Part shown: one piece after another, positions 41,635-49,962 of the stretch | Layout of the letters: every line of letters begins with the position of its first letter | Position numbering within the stretch: the first letter of the stretch is position 1 | From: Candidatus Rokuibacteriota bacterium | GTDB taxonomy: Bacteria; Methylomirabilota; Methylomirabilia; Rokubacteriales; CSP1-6 | Assembly (NCBI GenBank): GCA_003220685.1 | Contig: QHTE01000058.1 | Span: 1 to 64,000 of the forward strand | DNA: 64,000 bases | Reading direction: 5' to 3' | Translations under genes and position numbers: made by a program | The notes under the pieces: model-generated | Databases searched by the model: none | What the model was told of the DNA's origin: nothing | Seen by the model: only the letters and a program-made list of their open reading frames with translations

Positions 41635-42672
41635 ATGACGATAGCCACCCTGCCCCGACGCCTGGGCTTCTTCACGCGCCTGCTCGACCAGACGAATCCC
41701 GCCGAGCGGTACCGGCTGGCGACCGCGCAGATCATCCAGGCGGAACGGCTCGGCTTCGATTCGGCCTGGATCGCGCAGCATCATTTCCACGAAGACGAGG
41801 GCGGCCTTCCCGCGCCGTTCGTCTTCCTGGCGCAGCTGGCCGCGCAGACGACGCGGATCCGCCTCGGCACGGCGATCGTGACCCTGCCGCTGGAGCTGCC
41901 GATCCGGGTGGCCGAAGACGCGGCCGTGCTCGATCTCATGTGCGGCGGCCGCCTGGAAATCGGTGTCGGAGGCGGCGGCAACCTTTCCTCGTACGCGGCG
42001 TTCGGCCAGAACAGCGCCGAGCGCACCGCCTTGCTCGTGGAGCACCTTCGCGTGTTGCGCGACGCGTGGGCCGGGCGGCCGCTTCCCGGCGGGAAGGATC
42101 GGATGTATCCGGTGAATCCGGGCCTGCTCGAGCGCGTCTGGCAGGCGACGTTCACCGTCGAGGGAGCCCGGCGGGCCGGCGCGGCGGGGGATGGCCTCAT
42201 GCTCTCGCGCACGCAGCCTCGACCGGCCGGCGCGCCCGACCTCTCGCTGACCGAGATCCAGAACCCGATGATCGACGCGTACGTGGAGGCGCTCCCCGAG
42301 GGCCGCGAGCCGCGCATCCTCGCCTCGCGCACCGTGTTCGTCGCCGATGACGACAAGGAAGCACGGCGTCTGGCCGAGATCGGGCTTGGCCGGCATCGCG
42401 CGCGCCTGGCCAGGCTGGGCCGCGCGACGGGGGATGGCTCGCTCGACGCGATGATCGCCGCCATGGACGTTCATCTCGGCGCGCCGGAGCGCGTGATCGC
42501 CTCACTCCAGACGGACACCGCGCTCGCGCGGGCGACGGACCTCGCGGTCCAGGTACACTCGATCGATCCGCCGCATCCCTGCATCCTCAGATCGATCGAG
42601 CTGGTCGCCGAGGTGGTGGCGCCCGCGCTCGGCTGGGGACGGACCGCCGGCGGCGTCCGGTGTGTCGCGTGA
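41635..42672 (+). CDS. FMN-dependent luciferase-like monooxygenase (KPN_01858-type)
   Basis: 345 residues of the luciferase-like barrel: RRLGFFTRLLDQ, FDSAWIAQHHFHEDEGGLP with the E-D-E-G-G-L-P signature, and GGRLEIGVGGGG. Followed by a CMD-domain protein and an AhpD-like protein in the order of a recurrent three-gene cluster (KPN_01858 / Avi_7170 / Avi_7169 families). Cytoplasmic, needs a reduced-flavin supply; substrate not known. The start is fixed at 41635 by the -10 box just upstream; the longer frame to 41563 overlaps the terminator region. Confidence 0.85.
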   Translation: MTIATLPRRLGFFTRLLDQTNPAERYRLATAQIIQAERLGFDSAWIAQHHFHEDEGGLPAPFVFLAQLAAQTTRIRLGTAIVTLPLELPIRVAEDAAVLDLMCGGRLEIGVGGGGNLSSYAAFGQNSAERTALLVEHLRVLRDAWAGRPLPGGKDRMYPVNPGLLERVWQATFTVEGARRAGAAGDGLMLSRTQPRPAGAPDLSLTEIQNPMIDAYVEALPEGREPRILASRTVFVADDDKEARRLAEIGLGRHRARLARLGRATGDGSLDAMIAAMDVHLGAPERVIASLQTDTALARATDLAVQVHSIDPPHPCILRSIELVAEVVAPALGWGRTAGGVRCVA

Positions 42673-42691
42673 CCTCTCGATCCAGAGGACG

Positions 42692-43300
42692 ATGACGATG
42701 GCGGGGAGCGACGCCGACGTCATCGACGCGCTGGTCGGAATCACGCCGGGATCTGCCCTGGACGCGATCCGCGCCCGCAGGCCCGAGGCGCGCGCTCAGG
42801 CGCAGGCGACGTACCACGCGTTGTTCGCGCCGGAGGCGCCGAGCAACGTCACCGCTCAGGAGCGTTTCGCGGTGGGCGCGTTCGTCGCCGGGCTGCACGG
42901 CGCCACGGCGATTGCAGCCGCCTACGCCGCACGCCTCGGCGAGAGCGGGGCCTCGGCGGCGCTGACGGAAGCGGTCGACGCGGCCGTCAAGGAGGCCAAG
43001 ACCCACGGCCCCTACGGCAGCTACCCGGCGGGACCGCTGAGCCGCGAAGATACTGCCGGTCCGCTCTATCGCGTGGGCGCCGTGACGCGCCGCACCCTTG
43101 GGCCACGCCTGGCCCCGGCATTCGAGCACGCGCACATGCTCGTCTTCCACCCGCGCGACGCCGCGCCGCCGTCGCTGCGGGCGCTGCTGGACGCCGGCTG
43201 GTCCACGACCGACATCGTGACGCTCTCCCAGATCGTCGCGTTCCTGTCGTTCCAGATCCGGGTCGTCATCGGATTGCGCACCCTGGCCGGTCGACCCTAG
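42692..43300 (+). CDS. CMD-domain protein (Avi_7170-type)
   Basis: 202 residues with a carboxymuconolactone-decarboxylase-like helical fold (NVTAQERFAVGAFVAGLHG; ITLSQ-like TDIVTLSQIVAFLSFQIRVVIGL near the end). No cysteine is present anywhere, so it lacks the CxxC peroxidase centre and is probably not itself an alkylhydroperoxidase. AGAGGA precedes the ATG at 42692; a GTG at 42662 would overlap the monooxygenase stop. Middle gene of the three-gene cluster. Confidence 0.8.
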   Translation: MTMAGSDADVIDALVGITPGSALDAIRARRPEARAQAQATYHALFAPEAPSNVTAQERFAVGAFVAGLHGATAIAAAYAARLGESGASAALTEAVDAAVKEAKTHGPYGSYPAGPLSREDTAGPLYRVGAVTRRTLGPRLAPAFEHAHMLVFHPRDAAPPSLRALLDAGWSTTDIVTLSQIVAFLSFQIRVVIGLRTLAGRP

Positions 43301-43317
43301 AAGCGCGAGGCCCCGAC

Positions 43318-43926
43318 ATGACCGAGACGGTTCTGACGCCCCCGCAGCACACGGTGCCGACCGCTTTCACCCGAGCCCAGCTCGACTGGCTCCCCTGGCT
43401 CGAGCCGCTCGCCGTCGAGGCATTGACCCCGCGCCACCTGGCGAGTTTCGTGGACGCCGCGCGCGCGAAATCACCTTACTTCCGCCTTCTCGCCCGCGAC
43501 CCCGATGCGCTGGAAGCCCGGACGCGCACCGACAAGGACATCTTCTACAACCCCGATGCCGGCCTGCCGCGGGCCGAGCGAGAGCTGGCCGCCGCCGCGA
43601 CGTCGCGCTTCAACGGGTGCCTCTACTGCGCCTCCGTGCACGCGCGCCACGCCGCGACCTACTCCAAGCGCGAGGCCGACGTGCAGCGGCTGCTCGACGC
43701 CGGCGTCACCGCCGATCTCGGAGAGCGCTGGAACGCGATCGTCGCGGCCTCGGTGGCGCTGACCGCGACGCCGAGCGCGTTCGGGCCGGAGCACGTCGAG
43801 CGCCTGCGCGGCGCGGGGCTCGACGACCTGGCGATCTCCGATGTCATCCACGCCGCGGCCTTCTTCAACTGGGCCAATCGGCTGATGCTCTCGCTCGGCG
43901 AGCCGGCGGCGACACCCGGGCCGTAA
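43318..43926 (+). CDS. AhpD-like alkylhydroperoxidase domain protein (Avi_7169-type)
   Basis: 202 residues. The redox centre is visible as FNGCLYCASVHARHA: Cys-x-x-Cys followed four residues later by His, as in AhpD. A second helical part carries DLAISDVIHAAAFFNWANRLM. It probably detoxifies peroxides formed by the flavin monooxygenase, or acts as a thiol-dependent partner. Seventeen bases after the CMD gene. Confidence 0.83.
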   Translation: MTETVLTPPQHTVPTAFTRAQLDWLPWLEPLAVEALTPRHLASFVDAARAKSPYFRLLARDPDALEARTRTDKDIFYNPDAGLPRAERELAAAATSRFNGCLYCASVHARHAATYSKREADVQRLLDAGVTADLGERWNAIVAASVALTATPSAFGPEHVERLRGAGLDDLAISDVIHAAAFFNWANRLMLSLGEPAATPGP

Positions 43927-43952
43927 CCTGCAACGGCTCGACGAGCCGCCCT

Positions 43953-44252
43953 TCACTCTTCGGAGGCGAGGGCGGCGAACCAGAACGCGACGGCCAGCAG
44001 CACCGCGGCGCACGCCACCGTGTACGCGAGCCGCACGCCGTGCCACAAGCTCTCGAACCACTGCCTGAGCTCCGCCGCGAGCACATTCGCCTTTCCGCCG
44101 TAGAGCTCCATGGCCCGCAGGTACTGTTTCGACTCCTCGAGGGTGTAGCCCGGAGCGTCGGGGGGCGCCGCGCCCACATAGATCCAGATTGCGCCGGCGA
44201 ACCCGATGATCAGGACGGCCGCGGCGGCAAACCGAAGACGTCGGCCGGTCAC
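43953..44252 (-). CDS. Small two-helix membrane protein, unknown function
   Basis: 99 residues: helix 1 FAAAAVLIIGFAGAIWIYVG, a central helical segment with GYTLEESKQYLRAMELYGGKA and LRQWFESLWHG, and helix 2 VACAAVLLAVAFWFAAL. GTG start at 44252. It lies 23 bases downstream of the pseudokinase on the same strand, so it may be co-transcribed with it. No function known to me. Confidence 0.65.
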   Translation of the reverse strand: MTGRRLRFAAAAVLIIGFAGAIWIYVGAAPPDAPGYTLEESKQYLRAMELYGGKANVLAAELRQWFESLWHGVRLAYTVACAAVLLAVAFWFAALASEE

Positions 44253-44275
44253 AGCGAAATCGCCGTCGAGAGAAG

Positions 44276-45676
44276 TTACCGGTCCTTCAGCAGCCAGTCG
44301 ATGATGGCACTGCCGTCCCCCGCATCCGCGTCGCTCCGCTCGATTCGTGCCGGCCGCTCGGCCGGAGCCGGGCGCTCGATTACAGCCGCGGACTCCACCG
44401 GCGCCCTGGGCTCGACGGCCGGGCGCAGGCGGCCGCCGAGCGCGGAGGGCTCGACAGACGGCAGGCGAGCACTCACCGGTGCGAGAAGCGGCTTGGGCGC
44501 CGCCGGAGCACGCGGTTCCGCGGGTGATCGGTCGGTGAGCGCTCGGAGCTTGGAAGGCATCGGCGGCTGCTCGCGGACGGCCGGTGCCGCCGACGACGAC
44601 AGCCCGGATGGCGGCACGAGGTCCCGGTGAACAGGAACGGCGGTGACGGCAGGCGGCGCGACATCGCCGTGGAGGCGCGAGGTGATTCGGTCGAACCCGG
44701 CGCCCCAGACGACCGCCGCGACGATACCGGCGGTGACGACGGTGGTCGTAATGCGGAGCGTGAACGGTTGCCGGCGCGGGCGCATCCGCCGACGGGGGTT
44801 TCCTCGAGCCTTCACGGAGCGTGGGCGAGACTCCGGTTCGGGCAGAACCGCCGTCGCGCCCCAGATGTCGTTCACCATCACGCTGATGTCCGGGTAGCGG
44901 CGCTCGGGTCGCACCTCGAGTGCTGTCGTGATGATCCGCTGGATGCTCGGCGACAGGGGCGGCGTCGCGAACGCGCTCCCGGTCTGACCGGCCTTGCCCT
45001 CGATCAGCAGCTGCCGGAGCAGCATCCCCAACGCATACACATCGCTCGCCTCGGTCGTCTCACCCCGCTCAATCTGCTCGGGCGCACGATAGGCCAGCGA
45101 AAACGCGTCGCGCAGGTGAAGCCCGACCGGAGTCCGGTACGCGGCCGTCAGCTCGGCCCCGACGAGCCTGATGCGTTCGCCGTCGTTGACCATGAGGACC
45201 GAATCGGGGCCGAGCTGGCCGTGAACGAGCCGATTGTGATGGAGCGCCTCGAGCGCCTCCCCGACCCGGATGGCGACGCGCAGCGCCGTCGGCACGTCGA
45301 GGGCGCCGCCGGCATCGAGAACTTCACGGAGAGTGGCGCCCTCGACCCACTCGAGCGCCACGAAGCACTGGCCGGTGTCCGTCACGCCGAACTCGTACAC
45401 CCGCTGCACGCCGCGGAGCGCGTGGGCCGCGGCCGCGAGCGCGCCCGCCTGAGTCCGCACCGCGGCCACGAATGGCCCATCGCGCGCGAACTCGTCTCGC
45501 ACGACCTTGAGCGCGATCGATCGGCCGTGTCCGACGTGCTCGGCGCTGTACAGCACGACGTCGCGGCTCACCGAGGAGACGGCGTTGACTCGGTAGCGCG
45601 ACCGGATGACGGAACCCGCGAGACCCAGGCTGAATTCGGGTGCGGCTACGGACTGTGGCCGAGCGCCGACCGTCAC
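44276..45676 (-). CDS. Membrane-spanning protein kinase-like pseudokinase
   Basis: 466 residues. Residues about 25-275 have the Ser/Thr kinase fold: K57 (SIALKVV), YRAPE at 196-200 and D212 in SDVYALGMLL are kept. The glycine loop has no glycines (NAVSSVSRD), the catalytic HRD reads H152-G-Q154, and the DFG position reads LVGAEL (171-176), so Asp base and metal Asp are both lost. One membrane helix follows (about 308-325, ITTTVVTAGIVAAVVWGAG), then a Pro/Ala-rich tail. Probably a binding or scaffolding protein rather than a kinase. Divergent from the stator-like operon at 45967, suggesting a joint function. GTG start; a frame upstream to 45770 is left out. Confidence 0.82.
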   Translation of the reverse strand: MTVGARPQSVAAPEFSLGLAGSVIRSRYRVNAVSSVSRDVVLYSAEHVGHGRSIALKVVRDEFARDGPFVAAVRTQAGALAAAAHALRGVQRVYEFGVTDTGQCFVALEWVEGATLREVLDAGGALDVPTALRVAIRVGEALEALHHNRLVHGQLGPDSVLMVNDGERIRLVGAELTAAYRTPVGLHLRDAFSLAYRAPEQIERGETTEASDVYALGMLLRQLLIEGKAGQTGSAFATPPLSPSIQRIITTALEVRPERRYPDISVMVNDIWGATAVLPEPESRPRSVKARGNPRRRMRPRRQPFTLRITTTVVTAGIVAAVVWGAGFDRITSRLHGDVAPPAVTAVPVHRDLVPPSGLSSSAAPAVREQPPMPSKLRALTDRSPAEPRAPAAPKPLLAPVSARLPSVEPSALGGRLRPAVEPRAPVESAAVIERPAPAERPARIERSDADAGDGSAIIDWLLKDR

Positions 45677-45868
45677 GTCGCTCGCCGCCGAGCATGCTGT
45701 CGATCGGCGTCGAGCGCAGGATCCCGACCGGATCGGTGTCGACCCGGGCTACGAACGCATCGAACCGCACGATGGCTCATACGTCCTTTCGCCGGTGGCC
45801 GGTCAGCCGTTGGCATCAAACCACTGCGCGCGGTTCCCGTCAAGAGCGGAATGCGAGCGAGAAAACAC

Positions 45869-45897
45869 TTGCCGAAGTGCGAGCGATGTCCTAAACC
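45869..45897 (+). promoter_or_regulatory. Possible promoter of the stator-like operon
   Basis: TTGCCG (45869-45874), 17-base spacer, TAAACC (45892-45897), about 60 bases before the first ATG. Both boxes are imperfect. Confidence 0.35.
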
Positions 45898-45966
45898 TAA
45901 GCCAACCCGGGGAAGCTCGGGCCCAACAGTGCGTACCGAAGAGACGCTGACCGCAGGAGCTCCGTG

Positions 45967-47442
45967 ATGCAGAGGCTCGTCGAATCGGCGCGCCGGACCC
46001 TCGATGTCGACCAGAAAGCGGCCGATGCGGCCCGTCACGACAATCCCAAGACGTTGAGCGCCTCGCTCGACGTCACCGAGTCGGAGATCTGCGCGCACTT
46101 CATCGCCCTGGCTCGACAGCGCCGGGAGAGCTGCGAAGTGGGCCTGGGCAAGCTGCAGCTCGATCGGAAGGGGACGGCCGTGAAGATCGACGTCGAGCAA
46201 ACCCGCGATTCCTTCGCCCGTCTGCTGACGCCCATCGAGCCGAGTCTCGAAAAGCTCAGATCGGACCACTCGGCCGAGCTCTACCAGACCAAGGAGAACG
46301 AGGCCAGAGCCCTCAAGCACCTTCGCTGGTTCCAGCAGAAGCACGGCCTGCACTACCGCGCGGCGTCGTATCCGCAATCGCAGTTCTACCACTTCGCCAT
46401 CGTGGCGGCCCTGGCCCTGGTCGAATGGGTCTCGCTCGCGGCGTTCTACGCCGAGGGCAGCGACTTCGGGCTGTTGGGCGGCGTGCTCATCGCCATGACG
46501 CTCTCGGTGGTCAACATCAGCCTCGCGATCCTGGCGGGCAGTCTTCTCCGGTACGTGAACCACCGCAGCACCCGCCGGAAGGCGCTCGCCTTGACCGGCG
46601 TCGCGTTTCTGTACGCGTGCTTTCTCCTCGTGACCCTGGCCGCCGCTCACTATCGCGTCGCGACCAACGACATCGCGCAGTCGCAGCCGGAGACGTCGGC
46701 GCCGGGCACGAGTCAGCTGCCGCCTCAAGTCGCCACCGACTTCGATCAGTGGCGCGCGGCGAAACTGGCGTGGCAACGCTTCGCCCGCAATCCGGTCGGC
46801 TTCGAGGACGTCTTTTCCTGGATCCTGGTGGTGCTCGCGGTCATCTTCGGCATCTTCGCCTCGTACAAAGGCTACCGGATCGATGACCCCTATCCGGGCT
46901 ATGGCGAGCTCGATCGGGAGCTCAACGCGAGGCGGATCCGCTACGAGGCGACCAAGGCCGACTACTGCCGCCGCATCGATCGGGTGTTCGATCGGATCCT
47001 GGAGGAGCAGGCCCAGCTGCTCTCGGACGTGAAGGCGAACATCGAGTACTATCAGCAGCTCGTCAGCCGGAGCGACGACCAGCGCCGAACGTTCGTGCAC
47101 GAGGGCGCCGAGATCCAGGACGCGTGCAACATCTTGCTGAAGCGCTATCGACAGACCAACGCCCGCGTGCGCGTGTCCCCGGCGCCGTACTACTTCAACA
47201 ACGGCTTCGCGTTCGACGCCCATCTCACGCGACCGCCCGAGGCCATCTCGGAGGACGAGGAGCGACTGTCCCGGTCCTACGAGAGCGCCATGAAGGACTT
47301 CAGCGACATCGCGCGGCAGAACGACGCGACGGTCCAGAATCTTCGCACCGCCGAGATCCGGCGTCGGGACTACTACTTCAACAAGCTCGAACGCGACGTC
47401 CGGGAAAAGCTCATTCGCGAGGCGTGGGAGATCAAGAGCTGA
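45967..47442 (+). CDS. Four-helix membrane protein with coiled coils, unknown
   Basis: 491 residues. A cytoplasmic helical N-domain (about 1-135, charged), membrane helices near 142-161, 166-194, 206-227 and 282-299, then a long charged helical domain (about 305-491) with coiled-coil character (LDRELNARRIRYEATKADYC; FDRILEEQAQLLSDVKANIE). No known domain recognised. First gene of an operon of four genes separated by 4, 5 and -4 bases. AGGAG precedes the ATG at 45967; a GTG three bases... one codon earlier is the alternative. Likely the structural or effector part of the stator-like system. Confidence 0.72.
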   Translation: MQRLVESARRTLDVDQKAADAARHDNPKTLSASLDVTESEICAHFIALARQRRESCEVGLGKLQLDRKGTAVKIDVEQTRDSFARLLTPIEPSLEKLRSDHSAELYQTKENEARALKHLRWFQQKHGLHYRAASYPQSQFYHFAIVAALALVEWVSLAAFYAEGSDFGLLGGVLIAMTLSVVNISLAILAGSLLRYVNHRSTRRKALALTGVAFLYACFLLVTLAAAHYRVATNDIAQSQPETSAPGTSQLPPQVATDFDQWRAAKLAWQRFARNPVGFEDVFSWILVVLAVIFGIFASYKGYRIDDPYPGYGELDRELNARRIRYEATKADYCRRIDRVFDRILEEQAQLLSDVKANIEYYQQLVSRSDDQRRTFVHEGAEIQDACNILLKRYRQTNARVRVSPAPYYFNNGFAFDAHLTRPPEAISEDEERLSRSYESAMKDFSDIARQNDATVQNLRTAEIRRRDYYFNKLERDVREKLIREAWEIKS

Positions 47443-47446
47443 CGCC

Positions 47447-48265
47447 GTGCCGTTGAGCAGTCTGGATCGGCGGGGCATCGTGATCCTGAGCGGCATCGGC
47501 GCCTTCGCGGTCGTGTTGCTGGCGACCGTGGTCGGGGTCACGTGGAGCCGGCCCAACATCGGGCCCGACAACTGCGTCTACCGGGACAAACGCTTCCTCA
47601 GCCGCGCGCCCACCGACCAGACCGTGATCCTCGTCGACCAGTCCGAGGCCTTGACCGAGACCCATCGACGATTCGCCCTCAATTTCATCAAGGACTACGT
47701 CGCCGACGACTCGAGGTTCGCCGTGCGCGCGCGCATCGCGTTGTTCACGTTCAGCAAGGCCACCTTCGAATCTCGAAACGGCCCGCGGCTCTCCCCGAGC
47801 TCGGACCTGTGCCGGCCGCCGTCACGCGGCAACGAGCTCTACGAGAACAATCGGAAGATCACCAAGGACTTCTACCAGCGATTTCTGATCCCGGTCACCG
47901 CAGCGCTGGAAGAGAGCCTGACCACCGAGGTCGGGGAGCAATCGCCGATTCTCGAGACGCTGCAGCTCGTGTCGCGGTCGCAGGAGATCGACGACGGGGG
48001 GCGGAAGACCCTCATCGTCGTGTCCGACATGCTGCAGCACACCGCGGCGTTCAATCACTATGGTGCGCGTCGCAGCTACGAGGACTTCCTGCGCTCGGGG
48101 TTCGCCACCGACGTGAGGGCGGATTTCCGGGACTGGAGCGTCATCGTCATCTATCTGCGCCGCTATCGCGATCGTCAGCTGCAGCAGGGCGCGCACATCG
48201 ACTTCTGGCAGCGCTATTTCCACGAGGCCGGCGCGAAGATCACGCGCTGGGCCGGAGTCGACTGA
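47447..48265 (+). CDS. Membrane-anchored vWA-like protein
   Basis: 272 residues: an N-terminal membrane anchor (VILSGIGAFAVVLLATVVGV, about 12-31), then a von Willebrand A-like Rossmann domain. The metal-site strand reads TVILVDQSEAL: D64-x-S66-x-A68 instead of DxSxS. S166 (EQSPILETL) and the D194 strand (LIVVSDMLQHTA) match the other positions, so metal binding may be partly kept. Extra-cytoplasmic if the single helix is an anchor. GTG start, four bases after the previous stop. vWA proteins usually act as ligand-binding or assembly switches. Confidence 0.75.
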   Translation: MPLSSLDRRGIVILSGIGAFAVVLLATVVGVTWSRPNIGPDNCVYRDKRFLSRAPTDQTVILVDQSEALTETHRRFALNFIKDYVADDSRFAVRARIALFTFSKATFESRNGPRLSPSSDLCRPPSRGNELYENNRKITKDFYQRFLIPVTAALEESLTTEVGEQSPILETLQLVSRSQEIDDGGRKTLIVVSDMLQHTAAFNHYGARRSYEDFLRSGFATDVRADFRDWSVIVIYLRRYRDRQLQQGAHIDFWQRYFHEAGAKITRWAGVD

Positions 48266-48270
48266 GCACC

Positions 48271-49962
48271 GTGACGCGCCTCGTGGCCGGTTTGCCCGCC
48301 ACGTTCCTCGGCTTCATCGCGGTCGGGGCCGGCGTGATCCTGACGTTCAGCTGGACGTATCGCGGCGCCGCCGGCGGCCCGAGGCACTGGACGATGACCG
48401 CGCTGGTCGTGGGGCTGATGGTCGTGTACGGGATCCTCCTGTGGATCAGGTCGAGAACTCCGTACGCCTCCGAAACCGACGGGGAGACGTTCTACTATCT
48501 CGGCTTCCTCTACACGCTCGCCACCCTGGTCGCCACGTTCGCGCCGCTGCTCAACTCGTCGGAGCGGCCGGACAGCCGACAGGTCCTGGGCTTCTTCGGT
48601 CTGGGCCTCATCACGACGTTCGTCGGCCTGGCCGGGCGCATCGTGTTCGCCCAGACCTCGCCGGGAGCGCTCGCGAGCCCGGAGAACGACGCCCGCCGAC
48701 TGGGCGACGCCTACGCGGGGGCGGCGCGCGCCATCGAGCGAAGCACGGTTCGCATCGTGCACGCCCAGCAGCGCGCCGAAGGACACCTGAGCGAGTCGTA
48801 TTCGGGCGCGATCGAGGCGATTCGCATCCTGTCGGGTCGGGTCACGCAGCAGTTCGATGCCATGAGCGCTCAGGCGCTGAAGCAGTTCACGGCGGTGATC
48901 GAGCGCGTCAGCGTCGACGCCGAATCCGCCTTCACCGAGGTCCGCAATCGCGCGGTCCGGGAGATCGACGCCGCGGCTCGCCGGGCGGCGGAGACCCAGG
49001 ACACGGCCCGGGACCAGGTCGAGAGCCTCACGGCCGGCACCACCAGCGCGGTTCGCACGGTGTCGGAACAGGCGATCCAGGACGTCGCCCGGGTGGCACG
49101 CCAATCGTCAGCCGAGCTCACCGAGTTTCTCCGTCGCACGAACGGCACCGTGGAGGCGACCCTCCAGCAATTCGAGGCGCGTCTCGGGGCGTTTCGGTTG
49201 CCCGCCGAGGACGTCAACGAGAAGCTCGTGACGGTGCTGACGGAGCTGGCCGAGCGCGCTGACCTGCTGCGGCGGGCGACCGCGAGCGTGGCCGGCGCCT
49301 ACGGCGAGCTCGAAGGCACGCTGGCCAACGCGATCAACGGCGCCCGGGACGGCAGCCGGGCGTTCGGGGCGCTGGCCGTCTCGGCCGAAGCCGCCACCTC
49401 GGCGGTGGCGTCGGTGAAGACCAACGTCGAACAGTTCGCCACGCAGCTCGGCCAGATCGGCGAGGCGACCGCGGGCCTCCAGGAATTGCCGCGAGAAGCG
49501 GTGAGCCTCATCGCCACGCTCGGCGACCTGCGCGCGAACCTCGGGGACGCCAACCGCGCATGGGCCGAGGTGGCCGGCGTCGCGGATGGAGCTAGCAAGT
49601 CGATGGCACGAGCCGGGGCGGCCTTGTCGGCGTTCGAGCAGGGGACGCGCGCGGCGGAGCAGTCGGTGCTCAACTGGAGCGGCGGTTTGACGAAGGCCGG
49701 TGTCGGCCTCCAGGCGCTCACGGAGACCACGGAGCGGGCCGTGAGGCTCGGAAAGGAGGCCGTCGCCACCCAGGTCCAGCTGTCCTCGCAGATCTCCGGG
49801 CCTCTGGCGGAACAACTCCGAAGACACAGCGAGGCGGCCGGCGCTCTGGCGAATCGGCTCCAGGAAGATCTCCGCGCGTCGGAAGAAGCGGTGAGGAAGG
49901 TCCATCATCATCTCATCGATGCCTCGCGCTTCATTCTGAGCAAGGTCGAGTACCGGCGGTGA
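48271..49962 (+). CDS. MotA/ExbB-like four-helix protein with a very long coiled coil
   Basis: 563 residues. Membrane helices at about 10-30, 40-59, 72-94 and 104-125; the last carries FFGLGLITTFVGLAGRIVF, reminiscent of the G-T-x-x-G-L helix in ExbB/TolQ/ZorA proteins. From about 145 to the end it is one long helical, Ala/Glu/Arg/Gln-rich region, methyl-accepting- or ZorA-tail-like (FDAMSAQALKQFTAVIERV; LRRHSEAAGALANRLQEDL). GTG start five bases after the vWA gene; the stop overlaps the ExbD/MotB-like start as GTGA, which supports a stator pair. Assignment to the family is by pattern and context. Confidence 0.68.
   Translation: MTRLVAGLPATFLGFIAVGAGVILTFSWTYRGAAGGPRHWTMTALVVGLMVVYGILLWIRSRTPYASETDGETFYYLGFLYTLATLVATFAPLLNSSERPDSRQVLGFFGLGLITTFVGLAGRIVFAQTSPGALASPENDARRLGDAYAGAARAIERSTVRIVHAQQRAEGHLSESYSGAIEAIRILSGRVTQQFDAMSAQALKQFTAVIERVSVDAESAFTEVRNRAVREIDAAARRAAETQDTARDQVESLTAGTTSAVRTVSEQAIQDVARVARQSSAELTEFLRRTNGTVEATLQQFEARLGAFRLPAEDVNEKLVTVLTELAERADLLRRATASVAGAYGELEGTLANAINGARDGSRAFGALAVSAEAATSAVASVKTNVEQFATQLGQIGEATAGLQELPREAVSLIATLGDLRANLGDANRAWAEVAGVADGASKSMARAGAALSAFEQGTRAAEQSVLNWSGGLTKAGVGLQALTETTERAVRLGKEAVATQVQLSSQISGPLAEQLRRHSEAAGALANRLQEDLRASEEAVRKVHHHLIDASRFILSKVEYRR

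Noticed and set aside
45677-45770. N-terminal extension or frameshifted start of the pseudokinase (GTG at 45770)
   Set aside because: It is in another frame, ends without joining the kinase domain, and no kinase-like sequence is seen in it.
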